DNA of 64,000 nt from Dimorphilus gyrociliatus (GCA_904063045.1 CAJFCJ010000010.1:1550001-1614000), one strand, 5' to 3'; shown: positions 1-12,407, counted from the stretch's first letter. The notes: generated by a model from the sequence alone, not told the origin. Made by a program: numbers and translations.

Positions 1-1722
1 TAGGTTATTCTGGAGAATGCTTTACTACTATCCCAAACTGTTGGTATATCTGGTATAACTTCTTGAGAAGTGTTCAAAGCGTCAGATACTTGTATTCTTT
101 GTAAATCGTCCAATATTTGCATTTCGCTCTAAATACAGAAAAAAATTGCTTTACAGTTTTGTCTCTTATTTTTTTAATTTTAAAAAAGGAACTTACATGA
201 TCAAGACCGAGGAGAGATTTTAATGGTACAAACTGCATAAACTCTGTTATACCTTCATTTATCCAAGTGTGATTCCACCATTCACAGGTGATAAGATTTC
301 CAAACCACTATATATATAAACAAGTTTAATTGATACGTGGAAAAGGAAGTTATTAAAAGAATAAGAATAGAATAATAATAAAAAAAAAGACCTGATGAGC
401 CAATTCATGCATAACTAATTTTGCCGTACGAATCTTTTCTCTTAGGATATTCTTTTCACTATTATATAACAAGGAGGATTCTGCGTACGTAACTAAGCCC
501 CAGTGCTCCATTGCGTATCCTATTTCTTTGGGAATGGCCAAGTTATCTGTACATTAAATTTGAAAAAATGTTTGCTATTAAATTTTAAAGGAAGTAACCC
601 ATTTGTTACAATCTAACCTAATTTAGAGAGGGTATAATTGTAGTCTAGTTTGTCTCCAAAGTACTCCAAAGTTCTTGTCGCCATCTGTAGGGCTAAATTA
701 GCTTCGTCGATACGATCCCTTCTGGCGTAAACTCGAACCTAGGGTCAATTTTAAGTAAGGGTCATGAACTAGATTTAAGAAAACACTGGGGACGTTGAGC
801 TACCAACCCGAACGCCATCTGTTGTAAACGATTCAACATATGCGAAGTCTACAACGGCCCAACATAGACTATACAGTGGCATAATCGGTGACCAATCAAA
901 TTCATCAGCTACAAAATCGTTTGTCCTTCAATTGCAAACATTAAAAATATAACAATCTTAGGTTATTAATATAATAAAGAGTTTGCCTTTAAGAAAATAT
1001 ACAATATTGTGGGCTTACATTGGAGCCGTACGAACACGACGCGTTGAAGTAAGAGAAGAGTATTCCGACTTTCTTTCAATGATTAGTTTAAATCTAGACT
1101 TAAAAGAAGGTTCATCAAAGCATGGGAAAACGGCTCTAGCTATCTTTGGTACAAAGAACGTTGACACCATATATCTATATAATAAGAAAATATAAAAATT
1201 ATCATTTCCTCCTCTTTCTTTTTTGCAAGTCAACGTGTTCAGGTATTATCACCTCTGTCCTAAGTCCTTTTCTTCGTATCCCGCATAAAAAAACCCGAAT
1301 CTGTCATCAAATATCCCACCATTCAGGCGAACAGTCAGCCAAAAATTTTCCCCTACTGCCAAGCTCCTTGATGGGTTAACAATTAAGAATTCGGCGTCAT
1401 TGTCTATCGTTACATTATGCAATAAGTCGACTCCGTCAGTGTCCACCAGCCGGAAATCGGATAATATCAAACCGTCTTCGTCGTCGTAATTAAGAACTAT
1501 TTGATCCGTAGGAAATCGGCATTCCATAAGTATATTGACGGTACCATTGTACTTAAAGTTGTTTGTATCGTTTGAATAAAAGTCTGGTCTGATACGTAAA
1601 ATATAGGAGAGAGGGACAACAGACTTTGGTAACCTTCCGTCCAATCTATCAGAACGAACTTGACCCGACAGAAGGAACGAAAGAAAGATAAATAAAGAGA
1701 ATGTTATGAATGAATCGGTCAT
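1..1722 (-). CDS. M1-family zinc aminopeptidase (aminopeptidase N-like), 5' part, cut by window edge
   Basis: Membrane or secreted metallo-aminopeptidase that removes N-terminal residues from peptides. The ATG at 1722 opens with a hydrophobic stretch (signal peptide or signal anchor). Exon 1 ends near 1253 and exon 2 (about 1195-1019) carries ARAVFPCFDEP, the M1 ARRAFPCFDEP motif. Exon 3 is 808-925, exon 4 about 624-738. Exon 5 (about 394-553) has YAMEHWGL in place of GAMENWGL, then HELAHQ, the HEXXH zinc site. The next exon (about 195-310) begins WFGN and has the third zinc ligand in INEG, 18 residues after the second histidine. A further exon covers about 1-128 and the gene continues past the left edge. 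All active-site residues visible are present, so it should be active. Orthology to one vertebrate APN/ERAP member cannot be settled from this part. Confidence 0.9.
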
Positions 1723-2061
1723 AACGATCACTTTGTAAAATATCTCTCAAGACGGTCGTTAACCGTTTATCTGGTTTTTTTTTATTTAAACCGTTAAATA
1801 TTTTAAGAAACAATGTGCCGTCTCACACGAAATTAATTAAAAATAACTTCAACTATAAGCTGTATTCTCTTTCGCTAGAACATAGACATTACTCATGTAT
1901 ATCAATCAATAAAACATTACGTATGACTGCTATAACTCAGGAAAGCGAAAGAAATATACAAGCGTTTATAATACTGCAAGTGTGATGTAATACTGTAAGG
2001 AATAAAGAAGGGTTTAAAGAGATAAGGAGGCCTAATGGATAGAGTGAAAAAAGGAGGGTTT
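1723..2061. other. Intergenic spacer, upstream of aminopeptidase and downstream of SPMIP4-like gene
   Basis: About 340 bases without coding signal. It should hold the promoter of the minus-strand aminopeptidase next to position 1722 and the 3' end of the minus-strand gene that stops at 2062. No clear motif seen. Confidence 0.5.
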
Positions 2062-5000
2062 TTAGAAAACCGCTTGTGCACCCCTTAAAACCTGGGCGTT
2101 AATTCCACTTGGGGAAAAATCGTGCTTTCTACCAAAAATAATATTTTCTCTTAAATCTGGGTTAGTTTCTGGGAATTTTCTATGAAATTCCTTCCTACTA
2201 TCAGTTTTTGAGAAGGAATTTTGAATTTGTAACAGTCTTGATTGGGGTCGTGGTGTTCCCGATCCAGGTTCCCAATCAAATCTTGGATCGTATTGTTGCC
2301 TCTCAGTATTCATTCCAAATTGGCTTTCATATGCAGAAGCATTTTGCCAACTAGTCTTTAGATTGGTTGGTACCAAATTGCTAGATTTTGACGAGAACAT
2401 ATTTCTCGAGCTTAATGCTAGGGGCAAATTAGCCGAATAATTTCTTCCATCCGATCTGGATGTATAGATTTGAACGGGTTGTTTGAAGGTAACAACTTTC
2501 TTGTTGGATGTGGAACCTTCACGAGTTAATATATTATTTCGGACATTATCCATATTTTTATTTTCCAGCGACATTAAGACGTATGGCTCTCTTCTATTTT
2601 GTCTTGGCAAAGTCTTTTCTTGAAGGAATTTTGCAGTATTAAAATCATTTCCATAGCTCGATTCAGTAGAAATTAAATGCCCTTCTTGAGTTCTTCTATC
2701 ACATTCATCTACTATTGGTGTAATTTCATTGCGTTGTTTTTGTCTAGTGGTTTTAAACTGGGAGAAAATTTCATACGGTGTTGGCTGACCGTTTAATTGA
2801 GGAACACTCCCGGGACTACCTAAAGTGCGATTGTTCCATACGGCTTCCCCCATCTGATCATTCATTGACGTTGGGTGATCTAAGCTCCCTTTGTAGGAGT
2901 TTAAGACAGTAAATCTTTCGCTCGATTTTACATCATCCATTAACCCTTGTAACTTTTCTGGTTCGTAGCTTGTGCGATAGAGAGCGCCTCTCTCTTTCTG
3001 GTACGTTCCTTCGTGATTGTAGAATATTTTTGGATGATTCTTATCAGTTTCCTACAGATAAAATAAAGTAAAGAGGAAGAGAAAACAAAATTTATCGATA
3101 GAACTAATAATAAACTAACTCCTGCATATTTCCTATTTAAACTTCCAACATCATGAGCAGGGGTTTGTAATTCTAAATCTTTCCATCTATTAGACGCTTC
3201 CATTTGCTGATGATTATCATGCTGTTCCAATCTCAATTTGATTAATTCTCTTTCCTCAACGTTATCACCATTTTCACTATTATTGTCCAGTTCCTCATCA
3301 TTGTCCTCTATTTGATTATTTCGCAATCTGACAGTTTTTTGACTTTTCTGTATCAATAAAAGAAAAATATTTAGAAAACAATACTATTTATAAACAGTAT
3401 TATTAATATAAATTGCCATCTAAGCATGCTATATCTTCATGATTCATTATTAGGGTTAAAAAAAAGAGAAAATCAATTCGTCTAGACTGTTTTGAATGGC
3501 GAAGTGTTTCAAATAGACATAAAAAACTGAACGGTTTTTTTTAATAAACTCGTTTAAGGAGCTGCTTGACAAAAAAAACATTTTTGTAATAGTTATACAA
3601 ACTGACCCTTGGAAAATTTCTCTCTTTTTCATTAATTACAACGTTTACAGGTAAATTTCTATATTTTCCACCATTTAACAATCGATCTTCTTCTCTTTCG
3701 GTTAAAGTTGGTTTTCTAGTTGAGTGCACAATGATTGTCATTGAAAAGGAGAGCAAATCGAATATAAAAAATTCCAGATTTACCTTGTATAATTTGAATC
3801 GATTTCTGCTTTTCGATAACCGATTTGTGGATTAGGTTTAGGAGTTAATGATCTACTAATCCTTCCCTCTAAGGGTCTTGGACGGTCTATTGTTGGTACG
3901 GATATAGGCCGCTAAAAGACGATAACGTTTTAGAATAAAAGACAGTATTCTTAATTAATCCTCACTAAATCAGAGCTATTAACACCAAATATTCTTTGGT
4001 TTCTTAAATCTTCGAAATTATCTAATTTCATTGGATTAGACGGCCCAACCCCTGAATGTTCAAGGTCGTACGTAGTTTTCCATTGGAGTTTTTCAATATT
4101 TTTACCGACGTTAGCCGTTCTAGGAGTAGCTTGCATATCCCCGGTCAAACATTTTGCGTTGTATCTCTCTTTCATATTAGGAACAAGTAGAGTTGGAGGG
4201 GTTGGATAAATATCGGATTGCTTTTGGTAACCTTTAACCGTCTGCAAAGAGTTTTTTAATATACACTATTTACTATTTATATTCCTTCGTATAATAATAT
4301 TTATACCTGGTCGAATGGTCCTTCGGGCCAGTGTAAAGCTGTTCTCCTTGAATCAGGAAGATATTCCTGCGTCTCCTCCCTCCTTGGAAAGCCTATATAT
4401 GATATATGCACATATAAATAGAGAGAAAGAAAGTTGAATAGCTTAAATACCCTTGATTTTTGTGTGAACGTCGACCTTAAAGTTACTAGCAGGAATTTCT
4501 GGACCTCTAGGAGTTTCTAAACGAGCTTTAAAACCTAATGTTTCGTGTTCGGGAGCAGGTGTAAACTTTGGGAAGACCTGAGCTCTAGACATGTGAGACG
4601 CATAGGGATGATTGGATGGATAATTCCTCAGAATTTGCTCTTGTCTTTATAATTAAATAAAGTTACAAAAAAAAGAGAAATATTTAATTAATACCTATAG
4701 ATATAATAGACGATAAATAGTCTTACCCTAAATCCGTTATCTCCGGTTTTGGTACTCTGTACAAGAACATTTATGGTTCAATACAAATGCAGATATAAAA
4801 AATTTGTGTATAATTAATTTGTAATGTAAAATCCTTCTACTCACAGTTCATCATTTGGTCTAACATTACTTCTATGAAGATTTGTTACGTCATAATTCTG
4901 CTGGATTGGTTCGCCACTTTACCATCAATTAGTATTAAACTTAATTAAAAAGCGTTTCAAGTGCTAATTGTAAAATATACGAACCTCATATGCCATGTCG

Positions 5001-5115
5001 GAGATTTTTCCGACCAAAGTGGCACTTTCTGGGGAACTTTACCTGTTCCCCATTCCTTCGTTTTGTCTTTATTATTATTATACGCTGGATAATCGTAAAA
5101 CTCAAGGGAAGTCAT
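2062..5115 (-). CDS. SPMIP4: SPMIP4/C7orf31-like sperm microtubule inner protein
   Basis: Probable component of the sperm or ciliary axoneme. Assembled exons run from the ATG at 5115 through about 4986, then about 4920-4855, 4760-4727, 4645-4450, 4400-4309, 4240-3951, 3915-3785 and on to the stop at 2062. Recognition rests on ordered short motifs shared with human C7orf31: NHPYASHMSRAQVFPKF (NHPY.SH..R...FP.F), ALHWPEGPFD, NIEKLQWKTTYDLEH followed by GVGPSNPMKLDNF, and RPRPLEGRISR. The N-terminal half is this conserved proline-rich framework. The C-terminal half (2062-3356) is an acidic linker and about 290 mostly polar, disordered residues with no recognisable domain. The exact splice between 3121 and 3060 is uncertain. 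Family membership is fairly sure; the axonemal role is inferred from the human protein. Confidence 0.72.
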
Positions 5116-5380
5116 AATGTCTACGAATTAATAGCTTTTTCCCTCTTTCTTTCTTTATGCACCAATCGAGTGTTTGATTATTCAATTGATCAGGCGTTGC
5201 TAAGACCGTAAGATCATTTTTACTGCGCGTTTTGGTCGATATGATCAATAATAACAATAGGGGTCGTGTTATTCTTTCTTTAGATAATAAAACATGTCTC
5301 ATAGCAATATTATTCGTTTTGTAGACAGCACTGTAAGTTGTGCAACAGTATAAGTATGGAGAGCAGAGAAGTAAAGAGAG

Positions 5381-5382
<2 letters not shown>

Positions 5383-5419
<37 letters not shown>
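5383..5419. repeat. (AG)n microsatellite
   Basis: About 18 uninterrupted AG units, about 270 bases upstream of the SPMIP4-like start codon, so it may lie in that gene's promoter or 5' UTR. Confidence 0.95.
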
Positions 5420-5422
<3 letters not shown>

Positions 5423-6646
5423 GGTGGGAGGGGATGAGAGGGAGGCGGTTGGAAAGAAAAAGGAATTGACAACTTAAAAAAAAATCCCACATATCTTAAA
5501 AACAACTCGTCCTACTCTCGTACTCTCCAATATTTAATTTCTTCATAAACGAGAGAATAATATCCGAAGGTTTGTTGTCAAAGCACGATCTTAAGTAAAA
5601 AAAATGTTAAATATAAATTATCAGATATTTAATATTAATTCATTTAATCAAGTACAATTATTAAAGAAGTTATTAAAAGTTTTGTAATAGAATATGTTTT
5701 CATTTTAACATGTATTTATATATTTTATAATATTCCTTTTAATAAGTTTTTATTCGTGCTCTCAACTATATGTTATTATTATTATTATTATTGATTTTCT
5801 CTGTTGAAAATTTAGTATTTATTCAATTTTCTTTACCATACGATTAATATTATTCCGATATGCATTATTAAATTACTCTCTTTGTAGGGGTGTTGGATGA
5901 AAATGATACCCATAGGCTTTGAACAAACATTTGAAATGGAGGGTGGAGGGGAGGGAAATATGAAATATAATTATTTCCTTATCATTTTACTAGTGAGAGA
6001 ATTTAGGTTAATTAGACAAACAGGTAACCTTTTACACGTTATAATTAAGTATACCAATTAAATAAATTAATTAATAAGATTGTTTATCTAAGCAGCAGTA
6101 GAGTTAATATGAGAGAAAAGGAAGGAGAGTTGTATAAAGGGAGTAGAAAATAACAAAGACTTTATACTGTATACATATTAAAGATAATGTATTATGTAAA
6201 CCAATTACACTAATATCGCATATACATTCACAATATAAAAACAAGAAAAGCATGGGCGAAAAAAGGTTGCTTATCAGTGGTTCAATCGGGAAACGATATG
6301 ATTAATCAATGTCATAAATTATAAATCAAAGATATTTCCTTTCAATGCTTTTTTTTTGCTTTTTCTTTATTCATTTTTAATAATTAAATACATAAATAAT
6401 ACATTTCTGTTTATAGCCTTTATACAAAGGAAACTTGTATAAAGGGTAAAATATATTATACAGACAAACATAAGAAATAATTGTCAAAAGATGGCGCAAT
6501 GAATTCCTTATTTTGTATGAAATTCCATAAATTCTATGACTAAAATATTAAAACTATATCATTTTTTAAGTAGTTTAATAAATAAGATATGAGAAATAGA
6601 ACAGAAGAAACATTTTTACAGTTTCTCTTATCTATATATATCTCCC

Positions 6647-6670
6647 TATATACGGTATATACCGTATATA
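6647..6670. repeat. 24-base perfect palindrome
   Basis: A perfect inverted repeat with no spacer: half-site TATATACGGTAT followed directly by its reverse complement. It stands in non-coding DNA in the large gene-free region. Confidence 0.85.
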
Positions 6671-8238
6671 TAGTCTACAGTATATCTCTACTGATATCTG
6701 TCTGAATGTTGTGTCTGGAGATAATCTTTTAATATTTTATAAACAAAAAATATATATCTAGAATGAAAATTAATTAAATTAGCTATCCTTTCAAAAACTA
6801 TTCGAAGTAGGCCTATGAACAATTTTTTAGCGTAATAAATCAATTAACAAAATTAGTTGTAGACATAAATTTCAATCTGAGATTTAGACGGGATAGATGG
6901 AAAATATTGCTTATGAAAACATACAATATTCGTTTACTATTAATTAAGGTAGTATTATTTCAAGAAAGCTATGGTTAACTTACATAAACAATGTTTACTA
7001 TGGAGGATTTGGTTAGTTAAAAAAAGGTTATTTAAACTGATACGAGGAAATATTCACTTTAAATGACAGATGAATTTTACAATGGATCTAATTAGTCATC
7101 TACATCCAATCCTTTTTTCTACTCAAAGCTTTTTATTAACTACAAAGTAGGCTATAGATGGCGTTTGTTGTCTTTGAAGTTATAATATACCTCCATTATT
7201 CCGATGGTATGATAATTTATTCAAATTAGCGGAAACTACCTTACAAAATCTTGAATTACTTCAAAGCATACAAGAAATGATTTAATTTAAGCTGAAAATA
7301 ATGACTATATAAGAGAATACATAATTTTCCCTGGTGTTATAAAGAGAAATTGAGCAACGCCCTCTATTACTTTCTAAATTAAATCTAGACAAGAGGTGAC
7401 CTTTTCTAAACCCCAGAGTTGTTTAACGATTCAGGCCAGGTGTTCACAACGTCGTTTTGTCTGTTGGAGAGCGTGACACAACCTGTCTGTAGTTAGGTAA
7501 CGAATACCATAAAACTTGGCTATTTTGTAGGAAAATCAGGAAATTAATACATTCATCGTACGATAGCATTATAATATATCAATTTGTTTCCTTTTTTCAT
7601 ATATTGTTTGTATTTATATTCCAATATATTGATTTAATTAATCCGTGTCTGATAGATAGAAAATACACACAAATAAAAAAAAACAAGTTAACTAGTCAGG
7701 TAACCCTAAATAACAGACTTATCTTTTCAATATTCCATTAATTATGTTTGACTGGGTAAATCAGAAACGTTATTACGTCATTTAGAATAATGCCATACCC
7801 TCCAGGTGTACGCCAAATAGCCATTGACGATTATGAACGAGTGCCATTATTTGACCTGCTTATTACTTTGAGTAAAAAACAATAGCATATACAGTCGCAT
7901 AGACTATATAAATATAATAGAATATAGGGGGGTGAACACACAGCTTGTTTACAGTTTATTTCTATTGAATTCCCAATACAACTAATACGTTGCATATATT
8001 GTAAACATTATACAAATCGAGCACGAAAATTTGTAATTTTATTAATTATTAATATGTAATATACAACATACAACATACTTGTAAATGTATTAATAAAGCA
8101 TGAATATTATTAAATTAGTTCTACTACTACTACTACTGATATTGCAATGTTACAATGGTATCAGTAACATCTGTCGGGTATAGTAAAATGTAACAATTCT
8201 CATTCTTTCTTTCTTTATTTCCTATTCCCCCCTCATTG

Positions 8239-8242
<4 letters not shown>

Positions 8243-8273
<31 letters not shown>

Positions 8274-8306
8274 CTTTGTCTATCTATCTATCTACCTATC
8301 TATCTC
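8243..8306. repeat. (TC)n followed by (TATC)n microsatellite
   Basis: A run of about 14 TC units, a short interruption, then TATC tetranucleotide units. Confidence 0.9.
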
Positions 8307-9116
8307 ATTCTATTTTACTCTTTTTGAATTGACTAACGTTTTCAATGGAAATGGATTGATCTGCACGTTTGAAAATTATTTTTAAAATAGTAGTGTATAG
8401 ATAGATACATCATAGACACTATATTCCATATGCTATATATTCAATCTATACAAAAATATATTGGCAATAAAATGTAAATATAATGAATTCCAAGGGCATT
8501 GTATAGGCCTTTGTTACAAGACAGAAAACTAGGCGTTTTTATTAGGCCTACAGTGTACATATAGTATGAGTTCTTTAATAACCGTAGAAAATCGATTTGT
8601 ACCAACAGACTATTCGAAATACCGTGAAATCAAACATTGACAAACTAATTCCGACCGGTTTGCACGCACTATTAATCCCAAATGTTACACCATTTTATAG
8701 GCCTACAAATGTGTTTGTATATATATATGCTGTAAATATATTATATACCAGTTTTGTATTCTATACAAACAGCATCAACAAATATCACCCTTTATGTAAT
8801 TAATTATTCAAAATAACCACTTTCAGTGTCCTTTATCTCGTTTTTAATATATCAATCAATAAAAAAGCAATAAAACATTTATTCTCGAGCAAAATACAGA
8901 CGTTAAAGGCATAAATCAATCGGCCCTTGTAAAAATTCCGCGCATAGGCTTAAATCGACAGTACCTAGCGACACCTATCGATCACAGTTCTTCAAAAATA
9001 AATTGCTGTCAAGATAAAAAAAACCGAATAGATTATACGAGAGAAAAAAGGAAAGAGGAAGCCTTGAAGTAGGTTCTTCTTTTTGTCTTTTTTTGTCCTA
9101 TTCCTCTTTAAATGCG

Positions 9117-9117
9117 C

Positions 9118-9144
<27 letters not shown>
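9117..9144. repeat. (TA)n microsatellite
   Basis: About 13 uninterrupted TA units in AT-rich non-coding DNA. Confidence 0.9.
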
Positions 9145-9148
<4 letters not shown>

Positions 9149-10141
9149 TTATATATATTTGCCATATTTTGTATATGTTAAAGAAAAAAATACTGATATA
9201 ACGTTGAATTTAGCGTTTAATTATAAGCCTAGTAAAATAAATAGGCTAAAAAAAGACGTATAAACTTTTCTGCCTTTTATTTTTTTTTTAGCTTTTATAA
9301 TAACTATGATTATGCTGAAAAAATAAGGTTTCATCGTCTATGAGAAGGAAAAAGGATTTATGGGATAAAGGAAACAGAGAGAGAGAGAATGAGGATAAAA
9401 GCTCAGGAGGGGAGGATATAGTAAGGCGTGGTCAGTTTTTTACTTCCATTGACAATACAACAAAAAAAGTATGGAGAATATCTGGAATTTTTTAAATATA
9501 TAATTGTATATACTGCATATATATATATATACATCTTTTTATACTAGTTCTCTTTTATCATATACAACAAGAGAATATATTATAGTAATTCTCTCTTGCC
9601 ACCCTCCTCCCCCCTTTCACTTCCACTCCTTCCCCCCTTCTCTTCCCTTTCGCTCATCTTTGTTTTCTTTTTATATAAGATTTTCTTTATAACGATGAAA
9701 TATAAGAAGGAATTGTTTTGAAAAAATAGTGCAGTAATAATATTTACATTAGATATTTTTTTCTCCCCTCGATCTTTTTCGCTTATATAATGTTTACAAT
9801 TTTTTTATGTCCACTCTCTACTTAGAAATGGGGTCACTACATTCTAGTTTTTTTTTTTAATCGATAATCATTGGCCGGGTCAACATCACGTGTCTCAATA
9901 TGGTATATGCATACGATGTCAGCCTATGTCTCATTGAATATTTATCAAGCGATTAACTGCATTGTTTATGAGTATCTCTGTATTAAATATGAACGTCTTT
10001 ATGGACGACTGAAATTCAATGCTCGGTGTCATGTCTAATCAAGTATCTGTATTTCATATGCATAGAAACGTGTTTATATATGCTCATCATTCATTATATA
10101 TGAATCAATAGGTTATTAAGAGCTTATAAAATTCGGATATC

Positions 10142-10149
10142 AGATGGCG
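10142..10149 (+). promoter_or_regulatory. AGATGGCG word (CTCF-core-like) just downstream of amidohydrolase
   Basis: CAGATGGCGCTA context fits the CTCF core YAGRKGGCR and even extends into its GCGCTA flank. It is one of nine AGATGGCG copies in the window. Binding is inferred. Confidence 0.35.
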
Positions 10150-10156
10150 CTACTCT

Positions 10157-12162
10157 TTAGACGAGTTGATCGTCCCCTTCGCCTTTGGGTAAATTCATCT
10201 TTTTGATAGCCTCTTTAAGTCGAGCGGCAGACAATGGGTTTGGCCATTGGCCATCATTTTCAACTATGGGGTATTCAATCCCGCCTAAGAAAACTTTGAC
10301 CGGTCTAAACCTTTTCGTAATTCTTCTGACCTCACCCAAGGAATCTTCCAGCTCTATATCACAATTCTCTAGCTTTAGAATTGTTATATCTGCCGGCCTA
10401 CCTTCGCTCAAACAGCCTAATAATTTCGATAAGCCGATTGACTGAGCTGGCGTCCAAGTGACTGCTTTTATTATATTGTTGACGGTCATTCCCAGATTAA
10501 GGAACTTTGTCATTACAGTGGCCAGGTCATAGACGGGTCCCCGGACGTTCTCTGCGTGCAGATCCGTGCTGATGATATCCGGTTCAAATCCGTGCCGGAT
10601 ACATTGTTCTGCCACCCGCCAGCCAAACGAGCCCATCCCGTGACCAACGTCAAATAGTACTCCACGCTTTCTGGCCTCTCTGACAGCCGGAAGTAGGCGT
10701 CCATCGGCTCCTAACACCGATGAAGCGTGTGGATTATATGTGTGCGTGTGTAAATCGCCTTTTCTCAAATAATTCAGAACATCAGCCTTACTAATAGACG
10801 AACAAGCGTGGTGGACCATTAGCGGAGCTCTGGCACGTTCAGCAGCCCTAGAGGCCCTCCTACAGACGGGCAGAAGCGTTTAATCAGAAAGTAGAGGGCG
10901 TCTAGCTACTATTATAAAACCCTCGATTCTTCTCTCGTTGTCTATATTAGCATAGTCGCCATGGAGACAACGATTCCCCCGCTTTCTACCTCTATTTCGA
11001 ATCTGTCTGCTATTACATATATATTTATATATACATTTATATATATATGTTTATATATATATATATGTATATATACAAATACACGCGCACGCGCGTTCAT
11101 TTGCTATTTCGCTCAATATTTTTTTACCTGAGAGCTTCTTGCTCATTCAGTCCACCATTTGATATCGCAGTCGCCAAACGAACTTTAATACCTTTAACAA
11201 ATTCTTGATTTTCATGTATGGCCTTTAAGCATCTTGATTCGTCCACTTGATTTAAAGAATCCAGTTCACCTCCCTCACCTATGAATGAATGAGATTTTAA
11301 TATGTATATATAGTTATCTTATAAGGCTAAGTAGAGATACTTTTTTTGTTTCATCAAACTCTATGAGATATTTATGAGTTGGAAAATGTCAGCCCATTAG
11401 GGTTTAAGAAATTTCAGATTTTCCATTAATTTCGATTCATTAATAAATATTATAGTAAATAAATACTAGTATTAAAAATTTAAGAGTGTAATCTCCTTTT
11501 AGTTGAAAATGGGTCAATTCCCTTGTCATCAGTTTGAAAATGAACATCTAGGCTGGAAATTAATTAGACTCTTTTACTCTCTTCAATAGTGTCCACTGCA
11601 TAACACGGTGAACATTCTAGCTTGTAGTTCGACGAGGTACATGGTTAATTATTAACTCTTCTATTCTCACTGACCTTTCCTACAGTAATTACAGTAAAAA
11701 AATCGCTTTTACCGTCCCCAGCGCATCCGCTAGACGCCAATCCGTGCGCAGCAATATGTACTAAGGCAAAAAGGCGCGTCTTGCAAGCATCTTTCACGTA
11801 TTTCTCGAGACCTTTCAAAGTGCCGGCTCCTGAAATGCGACGCGAATGGAATTTTTTTCATTAGGAAACGCAATTAGTTAGAGCCAACCCACACCTGCAC
11901 TTCCGGCGTCTAAGGCACAGGTAACGCCTCTAGCAAGGCAATATCGGTCTATGTCTATACCAAGAGGTGTTGAGAATTGATAAGCATGAATATGGGCGTC
12001 AATCAAACCCGGACAAACCAGTAAACCGTTGGCGTCTATAATTTCGTCAGGATTAACGTTATTTTCGTAGGATATTCTCCCGTTTTTCACCCAAATATCA
12101 AGCGCTTGATCAACGCCGTTAGCTGGATCGATAATCCTCCCGTTTCGAATCAGTACGTCCAT
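10157..12162 (-). CDS. Atu3266/EF_0837-type metal-dependent amidohydrolase (deacetylase-like)
   Basis: Amidohydrolase-superfamily enzyme with a binuclear metal centre; bacterial relatives hydrolyse N- or O-acetyl compounds, but this substrate is unknown. Exon 1 runs from the ATG at 12162 to about 11897, exon 2 about 11828-11710, exon 3 about 11278-11128, exon 4 10862-10157. Visible signatures in order: DVLIRNGRIIDPANG beta-strand start, GLIDAHIHAY (HxH metal ligands), GIKVRLA (expected carboxylated lysine), MVHHA and GDLHTHTYN (histidine ligands), FDVGHG, and ISTDLHAENV (catalytic aspartate). The C-terminus has the usual GRPADITIL strand of a urease-like fold. All motifs are intact and the splice phases agree, so it is an active host gene and not bacterial contamination. 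Head-to-head with SPEN, 245 bases apart. Confidence 0.85.
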
Positions 12163-12407
12163 CCTTATCGATTCTGGCGTATTTTTTTACCTGATTACCT
12201 TTAGGCCTACAAAAGACAGTGGGAGCGAAAGGGTTAAAGTGCGCAAGAGCATTAATGCGCAGAAAGCGCCGCCTATCGTCGAGTAAATTTAAGCTAAGCA
12301 GTACACAGTGCATTTTGGATCACCGTATAGTTAAGATGCGCTAAAAATTTTTTTGCGCTTAAAATGCGCCGAAATTACGCGTTTTTTAGCGCGGAACGCT
12401 AAAAATA
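12163..12407. promoter_or_regulatory. Bidirectional promoter between amidohydrolase and SPEN, rich in GCGC
   Basis: The two start codons diverge across 245 bases. GCGC occurs seven times between 12241 and 12393 in otherwise AT-rich DNA, several in contexts such as TTTTGCGCTTAA, TTTTTTAGCGCGG and AGAAAGCGCCGCC that resemble E2F-type sites (TTTSGCGC). The rightmost copies lie up to the SPEN ATG at 12408. Factor identity is inference. Confidence 0.55.

Larger units (their letters stand above)
5116..10156. other. Large gene-free AT-rich region with microsatellites
   Basis: About 5 kb with no convincing coding exon on either strand: all open frames are short, low in complexity and lack splice or homology support. 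It holds (AG)n, (TC)n, TATC and (TA)n tracts, a 24-base perfect palindrome at 6647, three TAGGCCTA words (6808, 8543, 8698) and two AGATGGCG words (6489, 7156), with a third at the right boundary (10142). It lies upstream of the SPMIP4-like gene and downstream of the amidohydrolase, so it may hold UTRs, enhancers or non-coding RNAs that cannot be seen directly. Confidence 0.6.

Noticed and set aside
8134-8165. Hairpin TACTGATA...TATCAGTA as a microRNA precursor
   Set aside because: Only about 11 paired bases in 32 nucleotides, far too short for a pre-miRNA stem.
9504-9692. Open frame of 62 codons rich in Tyr, Ser and Pro
   Set aside because: Low-complexity translation of AT-rich and pyrimidine-rich DNA without splice or homology support.
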